Source: Chelonoidis abingdonii
Lineage: Eukaryota; Chordata; Testudines; Testudinidae
Reading direction: 5' to 3'
Length of the DNA: 64,000 nt
Assembly: GCF_003597395.2 (NCBI RefSeq)
Contig: NC_133769.1
Location: 178,895,283-178,959,282, forward strand
The position numbers were made by a program, and so were the translations under genes. The notes under the pieces are model-generated. The model saw only the letters and a program-made list of their open reading frames with translations, was not told the DNA's origin and ran no database searches. Positions 35,261 through 47,500 of the stretch are shown here, piece by piece. The number at the start of each line of letters is the position of its first letter. The first letter of the stretch is position 1.

Positions 35261-35533
35261 CACGTGCAAAAGTAACTCGACCATGTGTGTATATAAATTA
35301 TGATAGTCCTCTAATTACATGATTACAAGTGATAATATTTCTCAAATGAAATATAAAACATGAAACCACTTTTTTCTATAAACATTACAGACCTATATGG
35401 GCCACCTCACAATACTCTGTTCTCTTCGGTGTATGCAAGCCAGGCCAGGTTGGCCATGAAAATTGGGAACAAGAAGCAATACACCGCTCTTATTACTGAG
35501 TAAATATAAAATAGCAAAAATTTCCAGCCAAGT

Positions 35534-35552
35534 CCCCCCCCCCCCCCCCCCC
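35534..35552. repeat. Poly-C tract (19 nt)
   Basis: An uninterrupted C run, an unusual homopolymer and a likely site of sequencing length error. Confidence 0.9.
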
Positions 35553-37559
35553 AATAGGTAAGGCAAAAATATTTCAAATATGTATAAACTTTCAAGAATG
35601 TTAGTGTTGAACAGGAAATTAGAGTTAAAGATATAATTCTACAGTTAACCACAGCCACTTAAAACATCAATCACAATCTTAATTCTGTCCCATTTGAGCT
35701 AACAAATACCAAACTCTGACTAGGGAGGTTGGGGGGAACCTCCAGTAGGTCCTAAGAATCAGGGGGCCCTCTCCTAAAGAGCCTAGGAGTGGAGCCACAC
35801 CCCTGTCAACTTCCTAAGGGCCACTGGCTGGGGCTGTCCTAAGGCCTGCAGAAAGGGAGAGGTATGGGGTTTGCAGGAGACTTGAAGGTGATCAGAATCC
35901 AATGGAAGAACTTTCCCCTACCTTGCCTCTTGCAGTTGTCTGGTTTCTCTGGAGCAGATCATGTGAAGAACTTTTTCCTCACCCTCCTTGCTGCCTTCTA
36001 ATCCTCTACAGAGTTGGTGGGCTGTCTCCCATTTCTCTGTGATTCTCCCTCCCCCTTACTCCCTCCCGAGTCTTTCTCTTCAGCCACCTGACGCATGGTG
36101 GCTGAGGAGCCTAAGTAGGCTCACTGGATGGGCTCATTAAGGGTTTTTAGGGGGGCGATTGTGGTCCCAGGGAATGAAGAACCTCTTCCCTGCTGCCCCC
36201 TCTCTGTTCTCTGGACTCTGTGCAAGAGTGGGGGAAGCAGAACTGTGACCAGGAGGACAACGTGAGGTCTGGGGCAGGAAGGAAGGCAAGGAAAGAGATC
36301 ATTCAGGCTCTCTGCCCTAGGCCCAAGAAGTGGCAGGGAGGTGATAGTCCCCTTCTGTGCTGCTTCCCCTTCATCCTCAGATTTCCCAAAGCCCCCTCAG
36401 TAGACCTATAGTAGTGATACTTTAGACCTTAGTGGTACCAGTATCCTGATTGGTTAATAAGTTAGATTGGTTATTAATTAAATCACTCATTTGTTTTAAT
36501 ATCATATGCACCATGAGACACATGGAAGAGCCACTTTTGGCTTGCAAGCCACAATGTATCACTGACGTATAGGAGGGGACTGGGCAAGCAGAGTGCCTGG
36601 GGGACAGCCTACCTAAGGAGAGTCCATATCCTCAATCGTGCTTACCACCTTACTTGCAGAAGAGCCAGGAAGTGGGCAAACCCTTATCCCTCTCTTCCCC
36701 CTTCCCTGCCTGACTCTTGCTGCTTTCAGGCTTGGTCTGTTGAACTTCTGCTGAGCCCTAGCACACCAGAGTTGATGTGCCATCTACCATTATTACTTGT
36801 TGTTTAATCAGGTCCTGGGCCCTAGATCTCAACTAGGCAAGTCCATCAAACTAGGTTTTCTCTTCTTGCCATTTTCTGGCTACAGAGTGGCGAAACAGAG
36901 GATTCTAATTCATCCTCAACTCCTAATGTATCAACCCTTTTTCTGATTTACTTAAATTTGATAGAATAATTCTACCCATTTCAGACCTAACCTACCAAAA
37001 TTCGTCTTACAATGGAAACTCAGTTCCAACTTAAACTGTGGCATGTCCACTGCTGCCTAGAATAGGCATTCAGAATCCAACTGCACCGATAACTATTTTA
37101 ATAACTACGTTACTGTCCCTGGGATTTCATTATATTCCCTCTTACTGTTAACAAACTGTTTCTGCTTAATGTGATCACATACTTTACATCTGGAAACGAT
37201 GACAAGTTAAACTGCCAGTTTATGGAAACATTCAGCTTTCAAACTTGTACTCTTCTAATTAAGAATATCAAAGTTCAAATCAGTGACCTATAAATAAAAG
37301 CGTTGGAAATTAATTATTTCACAGCACATCCTATATTTGGAGAAAATAGTAGTATTTTAAATTTATTAAGATTAAAATAGCTTGACAGGTCCCATGAAAA
37401 CTACAAAGCAGATGCATTTCTACTTAAATGACACTACAAAAAAAATCATAATAATAGGCACTTACTGCAACTCTGCATGTGTTCCTTTGAGATGCTAATG
37501 ATCGTGTACGTTGCTGAACGCTTCTTGTAAGGGGTCCAAGTGCTTTCAACTCTCACTGG

Positions 37560-37846
37560 GCTTCATCCTGCTCCCACTGAAGTCAGTAACCAAAGTCCTG
37601 TTGACTTCAATACCAGTGGGCTTGAGCACGTTGACTTCAGTGGTAGCTGAGGATGCTCACCTGTATTGGACCATTACGGCAACCAAGTTGATGTAAGTAT
37701 AAAGAAGTCAAATTCAGTTATGCAGTTATATATTGTCTTTAGCTTATAAACTCTTTGGGGCAGGGACTGTCTTTTACCATGTTTGTTCAATGCCCACACA
37801 ATGGCATACTCAAGGCTGCTAGGACTACAACAATATAAATAATATA
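37560..37846. repeat. SINE-like repeats (two adjacent)
   Basis: The first part has the motif CCTGCTCCCACTGAAGTCAG and its inverted variants with TTGACTTCAAT, common in reptile interspersed repeats. The second (37735-37846) reads AAACTCTTTGGGGCAGGGAC, then TTCAATGCCCACACAATGG, and an end rich in AATA units: the MIR-like 3' tail. Confidence 0.5.
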
Positions 37847-40162
37847 GTGTATCTATCAAAGTTTGTAGAAATGATGGTATGAAAAAACAGAATGTGATTG
37901 TATTAGACTGTATTTTAATGTACATGCATAAGGGGGCAGAGACTTGGTTGGGCATGCAACCACAATTTTGGCATCTCCTGACTTTTGAGCGCCTAACTGC
38001 AATCCTAATATTCTCAAATTCTGTTGTATGGAATATCTAATTCCATACTTGCCCAAACCACTGCTAACACCATATTCCTTTTCTATTCCTGCTGATGCTT
38101 TATATAGCATTGCATAGTGATCTACTTTATACAGTGCTGATTTTAAAGTTGTCATACCCGGTTTCTCGTTTCGTGCACTGTTTACTCATTGGGAAAACTG
38201 CTGCTTACAGGCAAAACACTCCAAAATGTAATCATGACTAGTATCTTGTTGCACTCCTGGGGAAGGCAGAAGTATTTGTTTCAATTTGGGGGGTATGTGT
38301 TGCAGCCTTACTCTAGCTTATTTCCCTGTTGCCCTGTAAAGTTTTGCCTTGCACAGCATGGCTGGGTTTGTGTTATCATATGGAGTCATTTTCATTACTG
38401 GAAGAAAATTCACTGTAGCAAAAACAGTACTAAACGCTGAGCTGACTCCAGTCTACTATTTGCACTTCTGTGTTTTCTTGCCATAATAACCAATACATAC
38501 CTTGACTCGTTTGGGTTGACTGACAAATATACTAGTGTTGTGTGGTGCAGGTGAAGGTTAGACAGAAAGCATGCTTGTGCAGACTAGGTTAATATGGTCT
38601 CCCAAATGGCTCAAGGGGTTATGCTTTAGGGATCAATCTTGCTTTGTTTAGAGGGGATGGGCAATGCCAATCTGGAGGCTTTTTCAACTTATAATGTGCC
38701 CGTGGGTGGGGTAATGTTTTACCCTCTCCACTGGAAGGAGCCATAGCTCATGAGATACATGGAGGATCAATCCAGGCAATCAGCTGGAAAGATATTATTG
38801 GGGTCGTCTTTTTCCACCCACTTCAGCCAACCTTGGACACTGTTGGAAGTTAAGAGAACCCTGTATTCCTCCTGGAAGGGATGTGAATTGGAGCCTTAAT
38901 TTCTCTTTGTCTTGTGGATTGGCCACAAGGCCTTTGTGTAACTCCTTTTGTTCTTTGAAATGTAGCTAGTACAAAGTTCTTATCTAAATGTGGAAATTTC
39001 ACCAGTTTAATTAAATTGTTTGTAAAATGTACTGATGGAAGGTAAATTGATGCTTCTGTACAGCTATTTATCCGACTGTTTTTTAAACTGACTTCAGAGA
39101 AACCAGTGCAACTTCTGTGTGCAGACCAGGACATAGATATTACGGTGTTTGGTGGTTTAAGTGCCTCAATAAGTAGGACTGTTCTCAAGTGTGTGATCTT
39201 TCCCAGTAGTGAACAATATACTTAAGTTTGCAACTCACCTACCTTTATCTACCTCTGTTCTTTTTTGTTGTTGTTTTTTGTTTTTGTTTTTTGCCTATAA
39301 CTTTTTTGATGCTTTGCTCTTGAGCTCAAACTTTCCATTTCTGGGGACTCTGCTCCCCTCCTAGATACAGAACTGTCCAAAATCCTGTCATTAAGGGATA
39401 TTTAGGATTCAGGCTCTCAGACTTGGCAAGGAGTGGGGAAATGTAGGGCAAGCCCTCTACTCTTTATTTGACATAATTAATGACAGTAAATATGCAACTT
39501 CTAACATTCCAATATTAGCTATGACCGATTTAGACAAATAAGTAGCATACAGGTGAGAGGTCCAGAGGTGGAGGAAGATGTATCCTGGATTTTTTTCCTA
39601 CATGTAGAAAGCGTTTGGAGGACTTTTTTGTTCTTGTAACCAAACCTCCTTATGCTCTGATCCCAGCTGATCTTGCAAGCTAAGCCAAATCAGGGTAGGA
39701 CGCTACTGGAATGGATCTGCAAGGCAGACCCATGGTGCTGCAGGAATTGGTGTTGATCCAAAAGGCTGCAATTTTCATTTTGTCACTGGTGCTGAACTAA
39801 TGCCCCAGAACTTCGATCTGAAATGGCACTTCCCATAGCAACATAAATCTGAGGTCCTGATCCCTTGAGGGATTTATTCAAATGTAGGGTACTATCCTTA
39901 ATGTCCTAGCCACATCTGTCTTGGGTGATTAAGTTCCACCTGTCACAGTTTCTCTGTAGTGTCTGTCAGGAATAATTTTCTTCACGTCCTATCCTAAGCT
40001 GTTTATGTAACAGTGTGAGCTGTTAAATAGCAAACTGCACACTATACCAACAATAGGTAAAGTGTTCTAGGGCTGTGTCTACTTGTTTGTGAAGCATTTT
40101 GGAAAGGTGCTATATAAATGCAGACAGCTATTTATTGCTTCTAATTTCCTTCCCTCTTTCAG

Positions 40163-40582
40163 ATTATACACTAACAGTGGAGGCGGTGAAACTGAAGCCG
40201 TTCTTCGTGGCAGGTCACACCTTTGAGATGACATGCAAGGTGTCTTCCCAAAACATCAAGACCCCGCGGTACTCTGTTCTCATTACAGCAGAAAAGCCAC
40301 TAACGGATCAGTCAAACCCTAATGGAACCACTCGCATAATCTCCTTGAACCAGGATTCAGTGGTAAGACTGGAAGACTGGACAGACCAGACCCGAGTGGA
40401 TGGTGTGGTCCTGGAGAAGGTCCAGGAGAACGAGTTCCGCTATAGGATGTACCAGACGCAGGTGTCTGATGCTGGTCTGTATCGCTGTGTGGTGACCGCC
40501 TGGTCCCCAGGCGGCGGTGGCATGTGGCGAGAGGCAGTGAATGGCTTATCCAATCCCATCCAGATAGATTTCCAGACCTCAG
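40163..40582 (+). CDS. PTGFRN: PTGFRN exon 6: Ig V-type domain 5
   Basis: A 420-bp exon (140 codons), acceptor CTCTTTCAG, donor GTCAGT, phase 1 at both ends. First Cys is in FEMTCKVSS and second Cys in LYRCVVTAWSPGG. The usual strand C Trp is absent: the segment RYSVLITAEKP has Val-Leu-Ile in its place. Human PTGFRN has the same feature (from memory), so this is a conserved peculiarity of domain 5. The block RVDGVVLEKVQENEFRYRMY and SNPIQIDFQTS are nearly invariant in PTGFRN. One sequon (NGT) is seen; where human reads ENWTD, this copy reads EDWTD and lacks that sequon. Confidence 0.96.
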
Positions 40583-43500
40583 GTCAGTACAGAACTCAAT
40601 GTGTAAGTGCTTTGGGAGGGAGCTGAATGCTGCATGGTGCTTGTGCCAGTGTCACTAACCTCTGGGGTCATTGGTGCTATTCTTTTGCTCAATCTGAGAG
40701 CATCTCCATGCTGAAATGGGTCTGGTTGCTAGAACATTGTGTATCTCCACTCCCCAGGCACTTCTCTGCTGTTCATTGTGTTTGGTTACATCTTGGAATA
40801 CTTTAAATGAACTGGGTCTGACACTGGAGTCCTGGCCCACATTCCTTCCTTCGCTAATACAGGCTTGAAAGTCTCTCATGGCATGACCTATCTCTGAGTA
40901 AAGAATGGCTGCTACGCTTGCCAGCTCAGTCACTATATTGGTGGTATATAATGATTGCTTTGGGAGAGCTTTAATGCTAAAAAGCCATGGAGAATCCTAT
41001 TTCTGTTCTAAAGCAAACTTAATTAGTTTGGAATAAAATTGCCCAAGTGCATTTCCTATCAATATAATTGCAAAAAATCCAGGAAATTGCCAGTTAAGCC
41101 AACTTTAACATTGCAGCAGCTTCTGCTTGCATGCCCCACTACCCAAACATCTTAAAACCCAATCATACTTGGACTCCAAAGTGTGACATGGTATTTTGAA
41201 TTTCAGCAAATACACAACTGCAGTGCATACATCTGTTCTTCAGCATTGCACTCAAACTCTCAACCTTAGCTGCAACATCCACTAGATTAAGCTATTTTCA
41301 GTAGACAGATGTTGTCTGTACATGAATGTGATGTCCGTGTGTACTTGTGTGTGACTGAGGCATCAGGTAAGTGCATTTCTGATTTGTTATATGTTGCATT
41401 CAGTTACTTTTTATGGTGCTGAACTGTCTGGAAGGGGTTAGAGTGGTTATACAAGAGCTGAGGCTGCTTTGGATGTTGATGTTGGCTTAACTGGCGATTT
41501 CTTGGATTTGTAGTGATTTCATATTTCAAATTCCCCAAGAGCATTTCCATCAAAGTTAACGGCTCCGTGGGCAAAATGACCCTGTGGTTTTTTTATGTAT
41601 CAATGCAGTTAACAACATCATTTTTATCTCTATTCCCATTCCCCACATGCTCCTTCCCCTTGCACCGTCTCACTCCTCAGTGGCCTCACGCACATCCCAG
41701 AGTCACAGTATGTATCTGAAGCTTTGGGGGATGAGGAATTCTGGGTTTGGTGAGAGGATAGAGCTTTGCACAAACTAGGGTCTGTTCATTTCCAGTTGCC
41801 TAAATAGTAATTAAATGATCCTCAACCAGCCAGTATCTGAAACTGAAACACCTTATGGCAAGGGCCACGGGCTAAGCCTTAAGCAGTCGTCATAAAATGA
41901 TGTTCTCCATTGCAACTGTGTAGGGCTCTGACGCTGTCAGAAACTAGCCCTACTGAAAGTGCACCTGACCTTTAAAGAGCCTGGACAATGTCGCGGACTG
42001 AACTTCCAGGTGAGTTTCACTACTAGGCCTTACTATTGCTCCCCTCTCCCTCTTTGCTTGTAATCATAAAATGGTCATTCTAAAAGCAGACATTACCCAT
42101 GCTCTGGTCCCATTCAGAGTACCACGGCTAGTGGCTTATCATTTCAACGGGATGCATGTTACCTGAATGTTTGTGTTGCCAGTGTACAGAGTAATATGAG
42201 AAGCCTGAAAAGGTGAACCTTTTCCCTCTACCCAGAGCCACTCCCACCCCCTGAGAAGGGGGTCACTAATACGACTCTTTTGAAAGTATTCGTATGGTGT
42301 CACTTTGTATTCATGCTAAACAGTTTAAGAACAAGGCACACCATTAATATCCGCAGTATGGAGTAAAACCTGTGAGCTATGTAAGGGTTGGGTCTGTTTG
42401 TTGCATTGCCATCTTTCCTGGCTAGCTTTCCACCCCTCCTTCAAAAGAGAATCTAATTTCTCTTTTCAGTCCTTCAAAGAGAAGAAAAGGCTGTTTCCCA
42501 AAAGAAATCTGGCAAATAGCAAAGGCTGATTTTAAAATTTTCACATTCGCAATTCAAGTTTCATGGCACATGAACAAATTTCACAGTCTCGTACAGATCT
42601 GATTGTAATATCATCTGCACTGGCCTTCCCAGTCCCCCCGAGTAGTAGCTTTTCTAAAAGCTCTCTTGCAGCTCGACCGGCTGCCTCAGTTTGAGTGATT
42701 AGCTGATGTTTTAAAATCCTATTTGTCTGCAGGTTATTTATTTGGGACCTTGTCTTGAACTGTCTTTATACAGTTTGGATGGGAAATGCTGGTGTTGCCA
42801 GACTGAAGCAACTCTGGAGAAAAAAGAACTCCTGAAGCTCAATTAGAAGGGACGTTGGCATACATGCCAAACCAAAAAATAACTTCCTGCTTATTGTTAG
42901 GATCAGGGGCACACATGAGAGTGCATACCACACCTCCCTTCCTCTAGCCCCATTCCTGTCCCCTGTGCCTTTTTGTTCTGTTCTTGGATTCAGACAGGAG
43001 AGTCAAATTTAGAGGAATGATTACAGGCAGATACAACACACCTAGCTTTCTAGGGGGAATGAATGTCTATGGTTGGGCTTACGTAGAAGATGGATTAAAA
43101 TACAACTTAAATTCAGGATACATTGTGGATTGAAGTAATAGTTACACAGATGAATAGCAAAGGTAGGGAGAAATTTAAAAGCATAGTTTAAGGAGAAATG
43201 TTTTGACTAAGATTTGAAGATTGCTCACCAGGCTCAGACAGAAGATGCCCAGTAACAGTGAAGGTGCTTATGCAAATAAGTTTACCCTTATATCTCTTTC
43301 ATGTCAGACAGGAGGTGGTATCCCTGTTTTACTATGGGAAAATGGGCACAGTGTCAGGGGGGCTGGAACAATTTGTATAGTGGAGGTGTGGAGAGCCATT
43401 GAACCAAACTGTAAACCTTGTATATAATGGAAACCACTTCACGCCAGGGGGTGCGGCAGAACTCCTAGTTCCATCACCTGTGTGCAGAGTTTGACTTGAT

Positions 43501-44649
43501 CGAGGTCAAAGTTAAGAGGTGAAACATAAGGTAGGCTAGTCTACATAGCAGACTCTGCAGAGGGGAAGGCACTCATGAAGACTGTGTGAAGGGAGCAAAA
43601 GCCAATGGGTGGGGAGTAGTGAGAGGAGGTCCTTGACATAGGCTGGAACAAGTCCGTGAAGGATTGAAAAAGCTAGAAACTGCCACTATGCAGTAAATCC
43701 TGAACTGAAGGGAGGCCTGATGGGGGTGAACTCTGACTTGCTCCGAACGATGCTTCCATCTTCTGCTTGGTAATAGCACTGCTTCACACTCTGGAATTCC
43801 TGACCGTTTAGAACAGTCACTGCTGACCAGCAAGGCATTTTAACTGCTGCTGCTCGTTTTAAAATCAGGTTACTTATCTAAACAATTAACAACTGTAGTG
43901 TTCCAGTCTCCAATTTGACAAGCTCAAACTATGACAGTATCCTGAGTCCACGCTTTGGGGTAAAGTGCAGGGATGGAGAATAAATAAGAAAATAGAGAAA
44001 CTCTCTCGGCAAAGGAAGTTGTTAATGACTGTTACATGAAAGCTTTTAGTGGTTGTAGGAATATCCTGTGTCTTTACTGATTGCTGTTCGGAGCTAGGGG
44101 ACTTGTTGGATTGGAAGTCCTTTCCTCTATTCTGGCTTCCTCCCAGATCTGTTTTGTTTGAGCTTGGCTGTGTTTCAAGGAAAGCTTTTTTTATGCACAT
44201 ACACCTTGTGAAATGTGATCTGTTTGAACTGCAGGAGGCCTGTAAGATTTTTATATACAAGCTGGAGACTGCACACACGAATTCCAGTATTTCCCACCAA
44301 TAATAATCTTGAAATGTGGCATTGTTATGAAAAGTTTTTCCATTAATATCTGTGGGAAAATGTCTCCCTCCAGATTCTTTCCAGTGGTGGCACAACTTGC
44401 TGGCTGCAGGCAGATGCCACCTTGTTTCTTTGCTCAGTGCTGAATAAAGATGAATTTACTGCAGTAAATCCATAGTCTGAAACTTAAAGGAAAAACCTAC
44501 TTGAAATTCCGTTAATTGAAAGATGTGATAAATCTAAATTTCAGAATCACATAAATTAGAAGTATGTGGGAGAGAAGCAGAGGGGAACTACTAGGTTTAA
44601 TCTATGTACTCCCAAAACCTGAGTCGATTGGGGATTGTTCCCTAGTGGA

Positions 44650-45290
44650 TAACTTCATAGATTTTTATGGCCAGAAAGGACCATTGTGATCATCTAGTTT
44701 AACCTCCTGCATAACCTGCCACAGGACTTGTTTTAATTCTTGTTGCAACTCCAATAGATGTGGTTGAATTAAAGCATATCTTCTAGAAAAACATCCAGTC
44801 TTGATTTAAAGATTTCCAGTGATTCTTCAATTCTCTTTTTTTAGTCTACTTTGAAAAGTATCCTGAAATGGAAGAACTGTCGTTTCCTTTGGGAGATTAT
44901 TCTGCGGTCTAATAGTTCTCACTTGTTGGCAAATATCTCTTGATATCCAGTCTGAAATCTCCTTCTCTTAATTTCATGCCATTACTCGTAGTGACATCTC
45001 CTGGCACAACCCAAGGCAGTTCTTCTCCCTCCTTAGTACCTGCACTCTTCAGATGTGTGTACATGTGTCCTCTCTTAATCTGGCCAAACTGTGTATCTAT
45101 TTAATTCTTTAAACTCCTCACAAGGTAGTCCCGTTCATAGGGCACACTCCTCCAACCCAAAGCTCATGATTCTTCCTAGCCTTCCTTCGGACCAGGCTTC
45201 TTAATAATTAGAACTACTTGTAACATGTTGAATACTTTTCACCTCAGGGTATAAACCGTGCGTGCTAGATGATATTAGAGCTGCCCCTTC
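44650..45290 (-). mobile_element. CR1 LINE 3' part, antisense
   Basis: Starts with the antisense end block ATAGATTTTTATGGCCAGAA and GTGATCATCTAGTTTAACCTCC, then continues into the region of CR1 that lies upstream of the 3' UTR, with segments such as ATCTCCTTCTCTTAATTTCATG and AGTTCTTCTCCCTCC. About 640 bp, 5'-truncated, frame broken. Confidence 0.7.
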
Positions 45291-45894
45291 ATACAGTGAA
45301 ACACCCTTGCTAGACCAGTGCCCCAATTCTCATTAACCTAAAGGATCTGTTGTTAGCCCACTTGGAGAAATTCTCTGAGTCCTTTGAGGGCAAAGGTCTG
45401 TTTGGAAACTGAAAGGTGCTAAATCAACAATCCTGGAGACTGGCGACTACTAAGATTCCGAGCAGTACCAACTTCTTATTCCACAATATGTCTTTTTTTC
45501 ACTGCACTCACGGGGGATCATCACTGAAAGAGAGGAGTGTTCACTTTCCCATAGCCTTTTCCATCCCCTTGCTGAGCAGGGTAACAAAGATCTAATTAGC
45601 ACTTAACTGCAGGTGTGGTTTTTGGGATGTGGACCCCTATTGGCTAGGCCTCAGACTGGGACGAAAACATTCATTTCACCCAGGTCATTGTACAGCCATC
45701 AGATAGTAATGGGTTCATCCTTCTTCCTAGCTGGGCCACAGTTGAGTCAGTGACCTTGATATGAAAAGCTTCCTACTTGTGTGCGCAGAGGCACCCAGTC
45801 ACCTTGCAATTCAGATGGCTTATCCCATAGGGTTAAATTCTTTGCCATCATCCCCCACATAGTATTTAGAGTGGCTTCTCCCACAGCATGGTTA

Positions 45895-46437
45895 CAGGGC
45901 GGGTGCAAGGATGGTTCGCGCCCTAGGAGAAACTTCCACCTTGGGCCCCTCCCTCCCCGAGCCCTGTGGCATCTCTCTGCCCTAAGGTGCCCTCCACCCC
46001 GTGGTAGCTCCCCCCAGCCCTGAGGCGCTCGCCCCGGGGAGCCATGCAGCAGCACATCACCCCAGCTCACCTCTGCTCCGCCTTGTCCCCGCGCACGCTG
46101 TCGCCGCTCCACTTCTCCCACCTCTCAGGCTTGCGGCGCCAATCAGCTGTTTGGTGCCGCAAGTCTGGGAGGTGGGAGAAGCAGGGCGGGGCGGCGTGCT
46201 CAGGGGAGGAGGTGGAGCAGAGGTGAGCTGGGGCAGGAGCAGTTCCCCTGTGTGCTGTGCCCCCCCCTTACTTGCTGCAGGCGGCCCTCACCTCGCTCCA
46301 GGTCCCTCCGCCTAAATGCCAACGATGATTGGGGTGGCCGAAGATCCAGTTGCCTCTGAAGGACACGAAATGCCACCCCCCAAATGCTAGCGCCCTAGGC
46401 GACCGCCTAGGTTGCCTAATGGGTTGCATCGGCCCTG
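45895..46437. mobile_element. GC-rich non-autonomous hAT element, 543 bp
   Basis: Left end CAGGGCGGGTGCAAGGATGG and right end in reverse complement CAGGGCCGATGCAACCCATT. A perfect 8-bp duplication CATGGTTA flanks it (45887-45894 and 46438-46445). The interior is markedly GC-rich with many CpG, unlike the surrounding intron, and contains palindromic blocks such as CCTAGGCGACCGCCTAGG. The GC content makes chance ORFs (104-124 codons) but none looks like a protein. It should not be read as a CpG-island promoter. Confidence 0.92.
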
Positions 46438-47384
46438 CATGGTTACACAGAGATCCAATACAGTATTTCTGGTCCATAGAAGTGATTTGATGGTGATGGT
46501 TATAATGTGCTTCTGTAAAATAAGAAGAGAGAGATAAGAATCGAGCTTGGCTTCATTCTGCTGGCTGCCTCCAGAGAAACCCCAGCGAAGGGTGAAAGCT
46601 GTTGAGAGTCAGAAACAAAAGGGAATTTAAGAAGCTTCTTGGTGTAATCTTCAACTCTGGATTACATCTGTGAATGAGCTCATTACACAGCAATGTTTTA
46701 TCACTTGTTTTGGAAGGAGCAAAGATAAACCAAGAACTGTTGAAATGTGAGCTGCGTATTTGTTGTTAAACTTGTGATTAAAATAAAACTCTGCCCTCTG
46801 CTAACCCAGAGATCTGACTTCTCCCTTTCCTTCTCTTTCTGCATCACTCACTCACTCAATGAAATATATTTGTCTTAATCAAGGAAGTGAATGAAGAGCA
46901 ATACAGCAGAAACTCCGTGGCAAGAAATCCCTGTATTTTCTACTCTTTATTAGTGGGTAGAAATATGTTTAGTCGTCATCGTTTTTTCCCCTCATCAATT
47001 TGTAATTGGAAATGTAAACCACAGATAAGTACAGAGGGTTCTTTCCAGTAATAACTATTATGAAATTTGGGATGGTGCTGGTTAGAGAAATCTCTGTAGA
47101 AAGAATAAAGGCAGCGGGGGAGGTTGAGAGGAGTTTATTACTTGGAGAAGGGCAGATTATGGTCTCTTCAGTGCAGTAGTGGATGGCTTAGTGCCAGGGC
47201 AGTTATGAGTAATACTTTTGAATAGAGAGAATTTGCAGATTGCATCAGTTTTTCCTTGCATGGTTTATGGCACTGCCTGATTTCAAGGAGAAAAGGCACA
47301 CTACAATGATTGCTGCCTGGCTGTTGAGGAAGAGAGTATGTGACAGAATTCCTTGTTTGTGCTTCTGATTCTGAGCCACAGTTA

Positions 47385-47500
47385 TCTTGGGCAAGTTACT
47401 TAACTTCTCTGTCCCCCACTTTTCCCATCTATAAAATAGGAATAATAGTTGTCTACATGAAACTAAATTTGATTTTTGTATAGTGCTTTGAGAACACAGT
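47385..47500 (+). repeat. MIR SINE
   Basis: The order of motifs is that of MIR in sense: CTTGGGCAAGTTACTTAAC, CTCTGTCCCCCACTTTTCCC, a block like CTATAAAATAGGAATAATAG, and TATAGTGCTTTGAGAAC. Relatively well preserved for an ancient SINE. Confidence 0.8.

Larger units (their letters stand above)
26703..40162 (+). other. PTGFRN: PTGFRN intron 5
   Basis: Phase-1 intron of about 13.5 kb, the longest in the window, donor GTAGGT, acceptor CTTTCAG. Contains a weak TIR fragment (27452-27610), a large TIR element with an assembly gap (28740-30867), hAT MITEs (31642-31889 and 33587-33907), a CR1 (33264-33445), a LINE-like segment (34700-35260), a 19-C run (35534-35552) and SINE-like repeats (37560-37846). 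The stretch 35553-37559 and 37847-40162 shows nothing coding. Confidence 0.88.

Noticed and set aside
38850..39188. 112-codon frame on the - strand
   Set aside because: Looks like a piece of noncoding repeat. No domain recognised.
43886..44395. 169-codon frame on the - strand
   Set aside because: No domain, no family resemblance, Ser/Thr/His-rich random-looking composition, and the opposite strand is partly open too. Chance ORF.
45747..46315. ORFs of 104-124 codons in a GC-rich block and a possible CpG-island promoter
   Set aside because: The block is a hAT MITE with exact 8-bp flanks. Stops are rare only because of GC content.
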